A stretch of 64,000 nt of DNA, from positions 57,670-121,669 of the forward strand of contig JAIBCG010000001.1 in assembly GCA_019694295.1 (NCBI GenBank), given 5' to 3'. Of this stretch, positions 8,558-16,701 are shown in pieces. A program made the translations under genes and the position numbers. The notes beneath the pieces are model-generated. The model was not told the origin of the DNA. It made no database searches and was given only the letters and a program-made list of their open reading frames with translations. Each line of letters starts with the position of its first letter. The stretch's first letter is position 1. Origin of the DNA: Saprospiraceae bacterium. Lineage in GTDB: Bacteria > Bacteroidota > Bacteroidia > Chitinophagales > Saprospiraceae.

Positions 8558-9691
8558 TTATTCTTCAATTACTATTATTTCGACCCTACGGTTGAGTTGC
8601 CTGCCTTCTTCTGTTTTGTTGGTAGCTGCCGGCTGAGAGTAGCTCATTGCTACTACTTTTAACCTATCTTCATCTACAGCATTTTCTATCAAAAACTCTC
8701 TCACTGCATTAGCACGGTTTCTTGACAGCCAGATGTTGTAGTTTGAATGACCAATGATGTCTGTATGCCCGGTGATGTGAACCTTCATACTCGGACGATC
8801 ACCCAATACACGCAATAATTTATTTAATTCAATATAAGATTCGGGCCTGAGTACACTTTTGTCAAAATCAAAATAAATGTTGTGTAGCTGAATGGTGTCA
8901 CCCTTTTTTATACAACAAGCATCAAAAGTTCCTTCCTCTGAGGGCGCTTCAGTAAATGGAGGAATTTTGTAAACAGATATTTCATCAAAATAATAATAAG
9001 CAAAATTCAGAGGGTACTTTCCTCCCGGAAGCATTGTTTTTGTCTTATCATCAGCAAAAAAATTGCCAAGTACAATATATTTGGCAGCAGTACTGGCTGT
9101 AAAAATTCCCTCGATGTGAATCCACTCATTTTTTTCCGGACTTATGATGTCCCTTGCATTTAATTGTGGCTTACATTTTAACTGTACATCGAGCTCTTTC
9201 TTGATTTCGAAAACCGAAAAAAATGCTCCTATATTATTACAAAGCATGGATTTTTTCAATGGCTTTACCCAAAAGTCAATATAATATTTCTGCCCTATGA
9301 TTAATGGTTCTTTTAACATTGACTGTATGTATTCTCTGCAGTGTGGTTTACCATGTTCGCACCCATAAAGTGTAAGTCCAACCATATTTCTGCCTTTATA
9401 AGGGCGGGCATCCCCGAAGCCCTTCTCGGCCCAGCCTTCAGGTACTTTAGTAGATGGTGTATATACATCGGGTGATGAAAGAGTAGGTGATACCCATTTG
9501 TTCATAATGAGGTTGAAGTCTTCACCATTGTAGTACCATTTGGTAGGAATCCTCTTTATGTCTTCAAAACCATTGTTGACCACCAACTGTGGCCCGAGCT
9601 CCGGTGGCCTGATTGACTGAGTATTAGCTATAAACGGAGCAAAGCTTATCCAGAATATTATTAAGCGGTACAATGTTTCAGATCCTTTCAA
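8558..9691 (-). CDS. Outer-membrane/periplasmic OmpA-family protein with N-terminal carbohydrate-binding-like domain
   Basis: 377 residues. A signal peptide (about 1-24) is followed by a domain of about 215 residues starting VVNNGFEDI, a style typical of jelly-roll carbohydrate-binding modules (gene N-terminal NGFE, later WVKPL and IHIEGIFTAS). The C-terminal 110 residues form an OmpA peptidoglycan-binding domain: IYFDFDKSVLRPES, then GHTDIIGHSNYNIWLSRNRA and LNRRVEI. The protein therefore probably tethers an extracytoplasmic domain to the cell wall. It starts 18 bases after the dioxygenase gene and is likely cotranscribed with it. The ligand of the N-terminal domain is unknown. Confidence 0.82.
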   Translation of the reverse strand: MKGSETLYRLIIFWISFAPFIANTQSIRPPELGPQLVVNNGFEDIKRIPTKWYYNGEDFNLIMNKWVSPTLSSPDVYTPSTKVPEGWAEKGFGDARPYKGRNMVGLTLYGCEHGKPHCREYIQSMLKEPLIIGQKYYIDFWVKPLKKSMLCNNIGAFFSVFEIKKELDVQLKCKPQLNARDIISPEKNEWIHIEGIFTASTAAKYIVLGNFFADDKTKTMLPGGKYPLNFAYYYFDEISVYKIPPFTEAPSEEGTFDACCIKKGDTIQLHNIYFDFDKSVLRPESYIELNKLLRVLGDRPSMKVHITGHTDIIGHSNYNIWLSRNRANAVREFLIENAVDEDRLKVVAMSYSQPAATNKTEEGRQLNRRVEIIVIEE

Positions 9692-9709
9692 AATGAATCC
9701 TGTTTTTAA

Positions 9710-10588
9710 TTAATTTAAACCGAAAGCTACTGATGTCATCGATATCGACCCCATCATTGTCTTGTCATTGAAGAAATAAGCCGTTTCGTTCTTGTCGCGC
9801 ATACCAAGTACATAAAGCAAAGGTAAGTAATGTTCGGGTGTTGGTACAGCATTTTGTACAGCCTTACCTAGTTTTGAATATTGAGTCAAAGCTACATGGT
9901 CTTGCTTATTAATGAGTTCTTTAAATTTTTCATTTGCCTCAACAGCCCAGTCATAACCACCCGAGCCCTCAGTCCAGTTCAGGGCTCTGAGATTGTGAAC
10001 CATATTGCCACTTCCTACTATCAGCACACCTTTTCTTCTGAGTTCGGTTAGTTTTTTTGCCAGTTGGTAATGGTATTCCGGATCTTTTCTATAATCTAGG
10101 CTGAGTTGTAGAACGGGCACATTCGCTTTAGGGAAAATATGCATAAGTACACTCCAACAACCATGATCAAGCCCCCAATCATGATCAATGAGTATGTGAT
10201 CTTTGAAGTGTTGTTGGATTTCCATAGCAAGCTCCGGGTCGCCGGGTGCCGGATATTGTACATCATATAATACCTGAGGAAAACCACCAAAATCATGAAT
10301 GGTCTTCGGCAATTTCATTCCTGTAATATAAGTACCTTTTGTTTTCCAGTGAGCAGATACGCACAATATTGCTTTTACATTTTCAAGATGTTCTGCCAGA
10401 TGACTCCACCCATCTGTAAATTCGTTTTTTTCAATGGCATTCATAGGGCTACCATGACCTAAAAAGATGATAGGTAATGGTTTTTCAATTTTATGGTCTG
10501 TTACCAGATTGAATAAAGAGTTTAAAGACATCATCTGCGAAGATATTGAAAGGAGTGAAACAGACTTAATGAATGTTTTTCTATCCAT
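9710..10588 (-). CDS. Extradiol dioxygenase, DODA/YgiD type (class III)
   Basis: 292 residues. The catalytic domain begins near residue 35 with LPIIFLGHGSPMNAIE, holding the first metal-ligand His of the DODA family; further His sites appear in ILCVSAHWKTKG, DHGCWSVLMHIFP and GSGNMVHNLRAL. Family members cleave catechol rings such as L-DOPA with non-haem Fe(II) or zinc; the true substrate of bacterial YgiD-like proteins is generally not established. Residues 1-30 form an export-signal-like stretch with DRKTFIK, resembling a degenerate twin-arginine motif. It is divergent from the aldehyde dehydrogenase gene and upstream of the OmpA-family gene. Confidence 0.85.
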   Translation of the reverse strand: MDRKTFIKSVSLLSISSQMMSLNSLFNLVTDHKIEKPLPIIFLGHGSPMNAIEKNEFTDGWSHLAEHLENVKAILCVSAHWKTKGTYITGMKLPKTIHDFGGFPQVLYDVQYPAPGDPELAMEIQQHFKDHILIDHDWGLDHGCWSVLMHIFPKANVPVLQLSLDYRKDPEYHYQLAKKLTELRRKGVLIVGSGNMVHNLRALNWTEGSGGYDWAVEANEKFKELINKQDHVALTQYSKLGKAVQNAVPTPEHYLPLLYVLGMRDKNETAYFFNDKTMMGSISMTSVAFGLN

Positions 10589-10658
10589 TATTCGATTATT
10601 TAAATATAAAACGAAACCCAGACTTAAGTGTTGTAGTTATGTTGAAATCAAATTTACT

Positions 10659-10666
10659 TAACTTTG
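10659..10666 (+). promoter_or_regulatory. Putative -7 promoter element for the aldehyde dehydrogenase gene
   Basis: TAACTTTG, a perfect TAnnTTTG, 22 bases before the ATG. TTG triplets upstream are at 14 and 25 bases, neither ideal for a -33 box. Confidence 0.45.
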
Positions 10667-10687
10667 CACCCTTAAATAATAAACAGA

Positions 10688-12214
10688 ATGGAATTTCTAA
10701 AGAAACTCGGACTTAAAAAGAGAAATGCGGGCACATGGACCGGCATTGAATCATCAACCAGCACACTTAAATATCTCAACTCTTTTTCACCTGTTGATGG
10801 CCAGCTGATAGGTAGTGTATCAAGAACTTCAAAGGAAGAATACGAGAATGTAATCAAGAAAGCTGAAGAAGCTTTTAAATACTGGAGGATGATACCGGCA
10901 CCCAAAAGAGGTGAAATTGTAAGACAATACGGTGACGAACTCCGAAAAAACAAGGACCATCTAGGCCGCTTAGTATCATACGAAATGGGTAAAAGTCTTC
11001 AGGAAGGTTGGGGCGAAGTACAGGAAATGATCGATATCTGTGATTTTGCAGTTGGTCTGTCAAGACAGCTATATGGTCTAACAATGCACTCTGAACGACC
11101 ATCGCACAGAATGTACGAACAATGGCATCCGCTTGGTATAGTAGGGGTGATATCGGCATTCAACTTCCCTGTGGCAGTGTGGTCATGGAATGCCATGATA
11201 GCCCTTGTTTGTGGAGATGTTGTTGTTTGGAAACCATCAGAAAAGGCACCGATGTGTGGTGTGGCATGTATGAATATTCTACACAAAGTACTAAAAGACA
11301 ATAGCTTGCCAGAAGGGATTTGTGGCCTTATAAATGGTGATTATAAAGTTGGTGAATACATGACCAAAGACGAACGTGTAGCATTGATTTCGGCTACCGG
11401 CAGTACGCGAATGGGTCGGATAGTAGGCTCTACAGTAGCACAAAGATTCGGTAAAACCATTCTCGAACTTGGAGGGAACAATGCTATCATCATCACTCCA
11501 GACGCAGATGCCGATATCTATCTTACGGCAGCAGTATTTGGAGCAGTTGGTACTGCAGGACAGCGATGTACTACTACTCGCCGTCTGATTATTCATGATT
11601 CTATCTATGATGATGTTAAGAAAAAATTGGCACACGCATACAAGCAACTTCGAATAGGCAATCCGCTTGATCCTTCTAATCATGTTGGCCCGCTCATCGA
11701 TACAGACGCTGTCAAGAATTACCTCAACGCTATCAGTCAGGCTAAAGAAGAAGGTGGAAAAATACTCGTAGAAGGTGGTGTGTTGTCAGGTGAAGGATAT
11801 GAAACCGGCTGCTATGTCAAGCCATGTATTATAGAAGCAAAAAATGATTACGCAGTTGTACAAAAGGAGACCTTTGCCCCAATATTATACATCATGAAGT
11901 ACAAAACAATCGATGAGGCAATCGATATGCAAAATGGTGTACCCCAAGGTTTATCTTCATCTATCGTTACCAATAATCTTCGCGAAGCCGAACAATTCCT
12001 TAGTTGTGCGGGTTCTGACTGTGGTATAGCTAATGTCAATATCGGAACAAGCGGAGCTGAAATAGGTGGCGCATTCGGTGGAGAGAAAGAAACAGGTGGT
12101 GGCAGAGAAAGTGGTTCTGACTCCTGGAAAGCTTACATGCGCAGACAAACAAATACTATCAATTATAGTAAAAGTCTGCCGCTGGCTCAAGGAATAAAGT
12201 TCGATCTCGATTAG
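10688..12214 (+). CDS. Aldehyde dehydrogenase family 7 (piperideine-6-carboxylate / aminoadipate-semialdehyde dehydrogenase type)
   Basis: 508 residues, the normal length. The NAD-binding and catalytic motifs are present: [11 protein letters not shown] (N of the oxyanion hole), [30 protein letters not shown] with the general-base Glu, and [13 protein letters not shown] with the nucleophilic Cys near residue 298. The GQRCTTTRR form is what separates ALDH7/AmaB from other ALDH families, pointing to oxidation of alpha-aminoadipate semialdehyde (lysine catabolism), though related aldehydes are possible. No other lysine-degradation gene is nearby. The next gene begins about 50 bases later on the same strand. 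Confidence 0.92.
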   Translation: MEFLKKLGLKKRNAGTWTGIESSTSTLKYLNSFSPVDGQLIGSVSRTSKEEYENVIKKAEEAFKYWRMIPAPKRGEIVRQYGDELRKNKDHLGRLVSYEMGKSLQEGWGEVQEMIDICDFAVGLSRQLYGLTMHSERPSHRMYEQWHPLGIVGVISAFNFPVAVWSWNAMIALVCGDVVVWKPSEKAPMCGVACMNILHKVLKDNSLPEGICGLINGDYKVGEYMTKDERVALISATGSTRMGRIVGSTVAQRFGKTILELGGNNAIIITPDADADIYLTAAVFGAVGTAGQRCTTTRRLIIHDSIYDDVKKKLAHAYKQLRIGNPLDPSNHVGPLIDTDAVKNYLNAISQAKEEGGKILVEGGVLSGEGYETGCYVKPCIIEAKNDYAVVQKETFAPILYIMKYKTIDEAIDMQNGVPQGLSSSIVTNNLREAEQFLSCAGSDCGIANVNIGTSGAEIGGAFGGEKETGGGRESGSDSWKAYMRRQTNTINYSKSLPLAQGIKFDLD

Positions 12215-12264
12215 TAAATTCAAAAGCTGTTGTATCTTCAATCGTCAAACAACAATTGAATACT

Positions 12265-13056
12265 ATGTTCAATCCTGATACTGATTGGAGAAGAGTAACA
12301 GCTGCAATTTATAAAAAGCCTACAGATTCGAAAATATTCGGTTCAGTAGAGCTTGATGTTACACATCTTGAAGAATTCCTTAATAAGAACAGGGTGAATG
12401 GCACAAAGTTGACATTTACCCATTTTTTTGCTTTCGCCATAGCAATGGGCATTCATACCAAAGTGCCTCAGCTGAATACTTTTGTAAGACGAGGGAGAAT
12501 AGTGTCAAGACCATCGATTGATGTAGGTGTAAGTGTACTCAACCACGACCAGACGGAGATGAACGCTGTGGTGGTAAGAGATGCAATCAACTACAACTTG
12601 CATAGCTTCACTCATCAACTCAATGAACTGATAGCTCAAAGCAAGTCTGGAGCTGGTGTCAATACGAAAGGCAAATACCTACTAGCTAAAGTCCCTTGGC
12701 CGTTCAGAAACTGGTTTTTTAGATTGGTTAGGTTTGTTACGGTTGGTCTAGGGCTCTTTAGCTCCTCACCGGCAGGCATTACCAACAGATTTGGTTCATT
12801 CATACTGTCCAATATAGGTAGTGTAGGGCTTGATGTCGGGTATGCTGCCTTGTTGCCTGCATCCAATGTGTCAGCCGTTTTTACACTAGGTACTGTGGAG
12901 ACCTTGCCACGATATATCAATGGTCAACTCACACCAAGACGTATTATAAAACTGGCTGTAACGCTTGATCACCGGCTGGTTGACGGGCTCCACGGCGGCT
13001 TGCTTTTCAGGTATCTGAAACAGGTAGTGAGAAATCCTGATTTACTGGAAAAATAA
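12265..13056 (+). CDS. Free-standing 2-oxoacid dehydrogenase acyltransferase (E2) catalytic domain protein
   Basis: About 263 residues consisting only of the CAT/E2 acyltransferase fold. The catalytic block LDHRLVDGLHGG near the C-terminus has the His and Asp of HxxxDG, and the N-terminal segment KLTFTHFFAFAIAMGI matches the start of the domain. No lipoyl domain or E1/E3-binding domain precedes it, so it cannot work as an ordinary E2 core unless lipoyl groups are supplied by another protein. ATG 12265 is used; the TTG at 12256 adds three residues. A six-pair hairpin (TTCAAT/ATTGAA, 12237-12260) lies just upstream of the start. Acyl donor and acceptor are unknown. Confidence 0.8.
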   Translation: MFNPDTDWRRVTAAIYKKPTDSKIFGSVELDVTHLEEFLNKNRVNGTKLTFTHFFAFAIAMGIHTKVPQLNTFVRRGRIVSRPSIDVGVSVLNHDQTEMNAVVVRDAINYNLHSFTHQLNELIAQSKSGAGVNTKGKYLLAKVPWPFRNWFFRLVRFVTVGLGLFSSSPAGITNRFGSFILSNIGSVGLDVGYAALLPASNVSAVFTLGTVETLPRYINGQLTPRRIIKLAVTLDHRLVDGLHGGLLFRYLKQVVRNPDLLEK

Positions 13057-13060
13057 TATA

Positions 13061-13086
13061 ATCGTTAATTGTAGATATTTGATAAA
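13061..13086 (+). repeat. Imperfect direct repeat, copy 1
   Basis: 26 bases beginning ATCGTTAAT match 13202-13227 at 22 of 26 positions, 141 bases apart. Both lie in the non-coding gap before the insertion sequence. Origin unknown; it could be a remnant of an older duplication. Confidence 0.45.
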
Positions 13087-13201
13087 TACTTTACTTAGGA
13101 TGATTTTCTGAAAAATAATCAGAAATACTTGGAATTAGCTCACCTGATATATTTAAGCTTTTCATTTCTTTTAATAAGAAACTAATACATAAATTTAATT
13201 T

Positions 13202-13227
13202 ATCGTTAATCGTAGAAATAGGATAAA
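13202..13227 (+). repeat. Imperfect direct repeat, copy 2
   Basis: Second copy of the 26-base repeat at 13061-13086 (22/26 identical). It ends 22 bases before the target duplication of the insertion sequence. Confidence 0.45.
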
Positions 13228-13249
13228 GTAAAATTTAGTATTCAATATT

Positions 13250-13257
13250 TAAAATTG
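13250..13257 (+). repeat. Left target-site duplication of the insertion sequence
   Basis: TAAAATTG, repeated exactly at 14485-14492 on the other side of the element. Eight bases is a usual duplication length for IS256-family transposition. Confidence 0.85.
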
Positions 13258-13282
13258 GGCTTAATGGACAAAATTAATGCTA
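13258..13282 (+). repeat. Left terminal inverted repeat
   Basis: 25 bases, GGCTTAATGG at the outer end, then ACAAAATTAATGCTA. The reverse complement of 14460-14484 matches at 23 of 25 positions (mismatches at positions 3 and 4). Confidence 0.9.
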
Positions 13283-13332
13283 AAAACGCTCAAAAGCCTT
13301 AAAATCATTAGCTTTGAAGCCAATCAAAGGTT

Positions 13333-14244
13333 ATGAATAAAAAAGTGCTTTTACTGTGGTAGCTCAATCACAAAGAAAAATGGTTTTGTAAACAAGATTC
13401 AACGCTACAAATGTTATGCTTGTGGCAAGCAATTTTTAGGAGGAATCAGGATAAACAACCAACAACTATGGAAAGAATATCAAGAAGGGAAACAAACGTA
13501 TGTCCAACTTGCCCAAAAATACCATTGTTCTATAAAGACTATTCAGCGGCGAATAGACACAGTCCAAGTTAAACCCAATAGTAAAAGCCCAAGAAATGTA
13601 ATTGTTCTGATGGACACAACGTATTGGGGGCGAGGTTTTGGAGTAATGTTGTTTAAGGATAGTTTGACAAAGGAAAATCTATTGAAGTATTATATCAAAA
13701 CTGAAACAAACGCCTTGTATATTCAGGGGATAAAAGAATTAAAGTCTATGGGTTTCAGATTAGTGCTATCGTTTGCGATGGCAGAAAATGTCTTATCCAA
13801 TCGTTTGAAAATATTCCGGTTCAAATGTGTCAGTTCCATCAATCGGCAATTATCCGTAGATATTTAACCAAGAAGCCCAAATTAAAGGCTGCTCAAGAAT
13901 TAATGGAGGTTGTTGATTTGATGAAGCGGACAGATAAAGAATCTTTTGTGGGAGCATTGCAATTATGGTTCGATAAATGGGAGTATTTCCTGAATGAGCG
14001 AACCATCAATCCGATCAATGGGAAGTCCTTTTATACACACAAAAGATTGCGTAGTGCATACAGAAGTTTAAAAAATAACCTGTCTTGGCTGTTTACCTGG
14101 TATGATCATTTCGAGCTTAATATTCCTAATACGACCAATGCTATTGATGGTCATTTTGCTGACTTGAAAAACAAACTTCGCAATTATAACGGCTTGTCTA
14201 TACAAAGGAAAAGGAAATTTATCGATGGGTTTTTAAAGGCATAA
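13333..14244 (+). pseudogene. Frameshifted IS256-family transposase (variant Zn-binding type)
   Basis: Reconstructed, this is a protein of about 303 residues. It has an N-terminal zinc ribbon (KCFYCGSS then YKCYACGKQF), a helix-turn-helix-like segment (YVQLAQKYHCSIKTIQRRID), a first catalytic Asp in VLMDTTYW, the family block VCDGRK...QMCQFHQ, and a C-terminal NTTNAIDGHFADLK with the likely catalytic Glu region. Two lesions break it. An A6 run at 13339-13344 puts the ATG at 13333 out of frame; five As would restore it, giving MNKKCFYC. One base is missing around 13757-13761, where AGATTAGTGC would need to be one base longer to join GFR to ISAIVCDG. No full-length product can be made unless translation slips at both places. 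Both are simple indels, so sequencing or assembly error is possible. Confidence 0.85.
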
Positions 14245-14264
14245 AGTTCTCTAAAAATATCAAA

Positions 14265-14283
14265 GAGCTACGTAGGGTAGCTC
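14265..14283 (+). repeat. Hairpin after the IS transposase
   Basis: GAGCTAC and GTAGCTC form a perfect seven-pair stem with a five-base loop, 20 bases past the transposase stop. No T-run follows, so it is a poor intrinsic terminator but may cap the transposase message. Confidence 0.4.
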
Positions 14284-14420
14284 CTTGAAAATGACATTTT
14301 CGTCGAACATCTGCCCTATCCCTGACAAGTTGCTCCCCAGCAGAGCTTGTTTCCGTTTAGACAGATAAAGCAAAAGTCTGTAAAAAATTCTTTGGTTGCA
14401 ACAAAGCGATAAAAATAAAC

Positions 14421-14440
14421 AGCATTAAAAATGTCCATTA
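14421..14440 (-). repeat. Internal second copy of the IS right-end sequence
   Basis: The reverse complement TAATGGACATTTTTAATGCT matches the inner part of the terminal inverted repeat at 17 of 20 positions, in the same orientation as the true right end and 40 bases inside it. The left end has no equivalent. Confidence 0.7.
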
Positions 14441-14459
14441 GAACACATCGTCTAAAAAA

Positions 14460-14484
14460 TAGCATTAATTTTGTCCATTACTCC
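14460..14484 (-). repeat. Right terminal inverted repeat
   Basis: Reverse complement begins GGAGTAATGG and matches the left end at 23 of 25 positions. Its outer edge abuts the right copy of the 8-base target duplication. Confidence 0.9.
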
Positions 14485-14492
14485 TAAAATTG
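14485..14492 (+). repeat. Right target-site duplication of the insertion sequence
   Basis: TAAAATTG, identical to 13250-13257. The exact match suggests that the insertion is fairly recent. Confidence 0.85.
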
Positions 14493-14544
14493 ATATTTTT
14501 ACTAACCGTTTTGTGGCCATCATAAAAATATTATCAATAATAAA

Positions 14545-14576
14545 TTGGGTTATATAGAATGTTTTTTGTATATTTG
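14545..14576 (+). promoter_or_regulatory. Putative promoter of the T9SS-exported protein gene
   Basis: TTG (14545-14547), a 21-base spacer and TATATTTG (14569-14576) match the Bacteroidota -33/-7 pattern. It lies 39 bases before the ATG and about 60 bases outside the IS right end, so the insertion left the core promoter intact. Confidence 0.55.
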
Positions 14577-14614
14577 AAGATATTCAACCAATAATTCCAA
14601 AATACCAGTACAAT

Positions 14615-16495
14615 ATGAAAAAGCATGATTTATTATTTTTGCTTTTTGGTTTGGTACAAGTAGTTGTACACGCACAGGAAGCAACAATACCTCCAGACAA
14701 ACCCGGCGCGATTTCAGGAGAGAGATGTATAGGTACACAAACAGAGGTAACAGGCGAAAACCATTTTTCAACCGAAAAAAACTGGAATTTCCTCCTCAAC
14801 AGCGATTTGCAAGTAATACGGCATAGTGATCCTGAAGTTAGTAAGATAAAGGAGTATTTAACCCAGAATAAGAAAAAAACTATCGCAGCACAGACTGAAA
14901 ATGCGCGTACTGCTGAAGATCCGGAAATACTGTTGAAATTCGAGGGCCCGTGGATGGTGAAAGGTACACCACCAGATTTGTCATTCGCGGTATCCACTAC
15001 AGGCAATATAGTAGCCCTAAATAACGATGGCATTGAATACTACAATACAGCAGGTAGTTATCTTGGGGGCGAATACTGGTCCGATTTTTATTCTGCTTCT
15101 GAGTTATCAAGTAAAAAGTATGACCCACGCATATTGTTTGACAGTGAAAGCAACAGATTTGTCATGGTATTGCTACATGGAAGCAAACCCGATGTATCGA
15201 AGGTGCTGTTGGCTATATCCTATTCTGACAACCCTAAGGAAGATGGTTGGTACTATTATACAATCAAAGGAGATCTTACAAACAGTAACCTATGGTTCGA
15301 TTATCCTAATCTGGGTATGTCAGCTAATGATATTTTCATCACGGGCAACCTATATGATTCTGCTGGGAAATTCAGCAGAGTAATGCTAATGCAGATTGAT
15401 AAAAGTTCTGTTTATGCAAAAGACCCGATCAAATATTTTTATTATACCAACCTGAGTTCTGAACCTTTTGGAGCCTTTACTTTGTTTCCTTTGTCGTACG
15501 GTTTGAAGGGAAACTATGGTCCCGGTATGTATTTGGTAAGCAATCGGTCTTCAGGCTCTGACAAATTGCGTCTGTGGTATATTGACAAGCCTTATTCAAG
15601 TGGCAATCCGACCTTGTACAGCTACCCCATAACAGTAAAGGAATACAGTGTAGGTGGCAATGCCGGCCAATATGGTACAAGCGAATTGCTCGACGTGGGC
15701 GATTGCAGAATATTGAGCGGATTTTATCTGAATGGCACCATTCATGTAGTGCACAATACAAGTATTGACAATGGCTGGAGTGCAATAGATTATCACCGGA
15801 TTAATGTGAAGTCTCAGACAGCAGAATCAACAGATTTTGGTCTGTCGGGTAGTTATGATTATGCTTACCCTGCTGTTGGTTCGTATGCAAATAACCCGAA
15901 CGATAAATCGGTCATTATTGCTTTTCTCAGAAGTGGTGACGACATTTACCCGCAGTGCAGAGTAGTACACGTCGATAATAATATGGACTGGTCGGGCTCA
16001 ACACTCGTGCAAGCGGGCGATACTTATGTTGATTTGGTAACATCTACTACCGAACGCTGGGGCGACTACATAACAGTGTGCCGTCAGTTTGTCAATAATG
16101 CACAATATCCTGTACTATGGATGACCGGCATGTATGGAGGCAATGTTAGTTCACCGAGTACTAAAAATACGTTCAGGAGTAAAATTGCAAAGATTTTTGC
16201 CTTAAAAACAGCATCAAATGAGCCAACCCTGACAGAAGCCCCTACGAAAACTTATCCTGTACCGATTAAAGATATTTTTAACCATGAGTTTCAATTGGCA
16301 GATGCTCAGTGGATTACTATTGAGTTGGTCGATTTGGAAGGGAAGATGATAAGGGAGCTATTTAAGGATTTTTTGAAGGCAGGTAAGCATAAATTGTCAT
16401 TTACTGTCAATAATCTTACAGCCGGTACTTATATTCTTACTATACTTGGAGATAATAATTATAAAAATGAAGTCAAAGTTGTTGTTGTTGAATAA
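14615..16495 (+). CDS. Secreted protein with T9SS C-terminal sorting domain, function unknown
   Basis: 626 residues. The signal peptide (about 1-22) ends in VVVHAQE. The central part has aromatic-rich, glycine-rich strands and repeated S/G-D/N turns (GNIVALNNDGIEYYNTAGSY, DPRILFDSESNRFVMVLLHG, NPNDKSVIIAFLRSGDD) as in beta-propeller ectodomains, but no catalytic motif is recognisable. The last 80 residues resemble a type A T9SS sorting domain: TYPVPIKDIF, then IELVDLEGKMIRELF and LTAGTYILTILGDN. Export to the cell surface by the type IX system is therefore likely; the function is not known. Its 3' end overlaps the small lipoprotein gene by 29 bases. Confidence 0.75.
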   Translation: MKKHDLLFLLFGLVQVVVHAQEATIPPDKPGAISGERCIGTQTEVTGENHFSTEKNWNFLLNSDLQVIRHSDPEVSKIKEYLTQNKKKTIAAQTENARTAEDPEILLKFEGPWMVKGTPPDLSFAVSTTGNIVALNNDGIEYYNTAGSYLGGEYWSDFYSASELSSKKYDPRILFDSESNRFVMVLLHGSKPDVSKVLLAISYSDNPKEDGWYYYTIKGDLTNSNLWFDYPNLGMSANDIFITGNLYDSAGKFSRVMLMQIDKSSVYAKDPIKYFYYTNLSSEPFGAFTLFPLSYGLKGNYGPGMYLVSNRSSGSDKLRLWYIDKPYSSGNPTLYSYPITVKEYSVGGNAGQYGTSELLDVGDCRILSGFYLNGTIHVVHNTSIDNGWSAIDYHRINVKSQTAESTDFGLSGSYDYAYPAVGSYANNPNDKSVIIAFLRSGDDIYPQCRVVHVDNNMDWSGSTLVQAGDTYVDLVTSTTERWGDYITVCRQFVNNAQYPVLWMTGMYGGNVSSPSTKNTFRSKIAKIFALKTASNEPTLTEAPTKTYPVPIKDIFNHEFQLADAQWITIELVDLEGKMIRELFKDFLKAGKHKLSFTVNNLTAGTYILTILGDNNYKNEVKVVVVE

Positions 16496-16655
16496 AAGCC
16501 TATTGGTAGTTGCAATACTCATTGTTACAGGCATTGTGGCGTGTAGCCGGCAAAAAAATATTTCAAAAGATAAAATAACTGAGGCACCAAGTCACAATGC
16601 CCCCGATCAGGATAAGATAGACAGCATTAAAGCATCGTACAATAAGAAAAAGTAA
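16467..16655 (+). CDS. Small lipoprotein, function unknown
   Basis: 62 residues from the ATG at 16467 (an earlier TTG at 16446 would spoil the signal sequence). It has a positively charged start, a hydrophobic stretch, a lipobox ending GIVAC at about Cys26, then a short, highly charged and probably disordered tail (KITEAPSHNAPDQDKID). It overlaps the end of the T9SS-exported protein gene by 29 bases in another frame and is presumably cotranslated. The size and composition recall many uncharacterised Bacteroidota lipoproteins. A real gene is supported by the intact lipoprotein signal. Confidence 0.6.
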   Translation: MKSKLLLLNKSLLVVAILIVTGIVACSRQKNISKDKITEAPSHNAPDQDKIDSIKASYNKKK

Positions 16656-16701
16656 TGATTTCTACTTGTCAGCAACCATAAGCCAACAGCAGATTATGAT
16701 A

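Larger units (their letters stand above)
13258..14484 (+). mobile_element. IS256-like insertion sequence, Zn-ribbon variant (1227 bp, inactive transposase)
   Basis: The element is bounded by 25-base terminal inverted repeats (23/25 matching, starting GGCTTAATGG and GGAGTAATGG) and by the 8-base duplication TAAAATTG. It contains one transposase reading frame on the plus strand that is disrupted twice by single-base changes. After the transposase there is a 7-pair hairpin (14265-14283) and about 175 non-coding bases. A second, 20-base copy of the right-end sequence lies 40 bases inside the true right end. The element sits in the intergenic region between the acyltransferase gene and the T9SS-exported protein gene, upstream of the latter's promoter, so neither coding region is broken. 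Confidence 0.9.

Noticed and set aside
8347..8568. Minus-strand reading frame of 73 residues covering the tRNA-Leu gene
   Set aside because: The plus strand is a clear tRNA; a protein reading through its reverse complement is a common false call.
13333..13362. Short ATG frame at the start of the IS transposase
   Set aside because: It reaches a stop after nine codons; the homologous zinc-ribbon sequence is in the adjacent frame, so this is the broken start of the transposase and not a separate gene.
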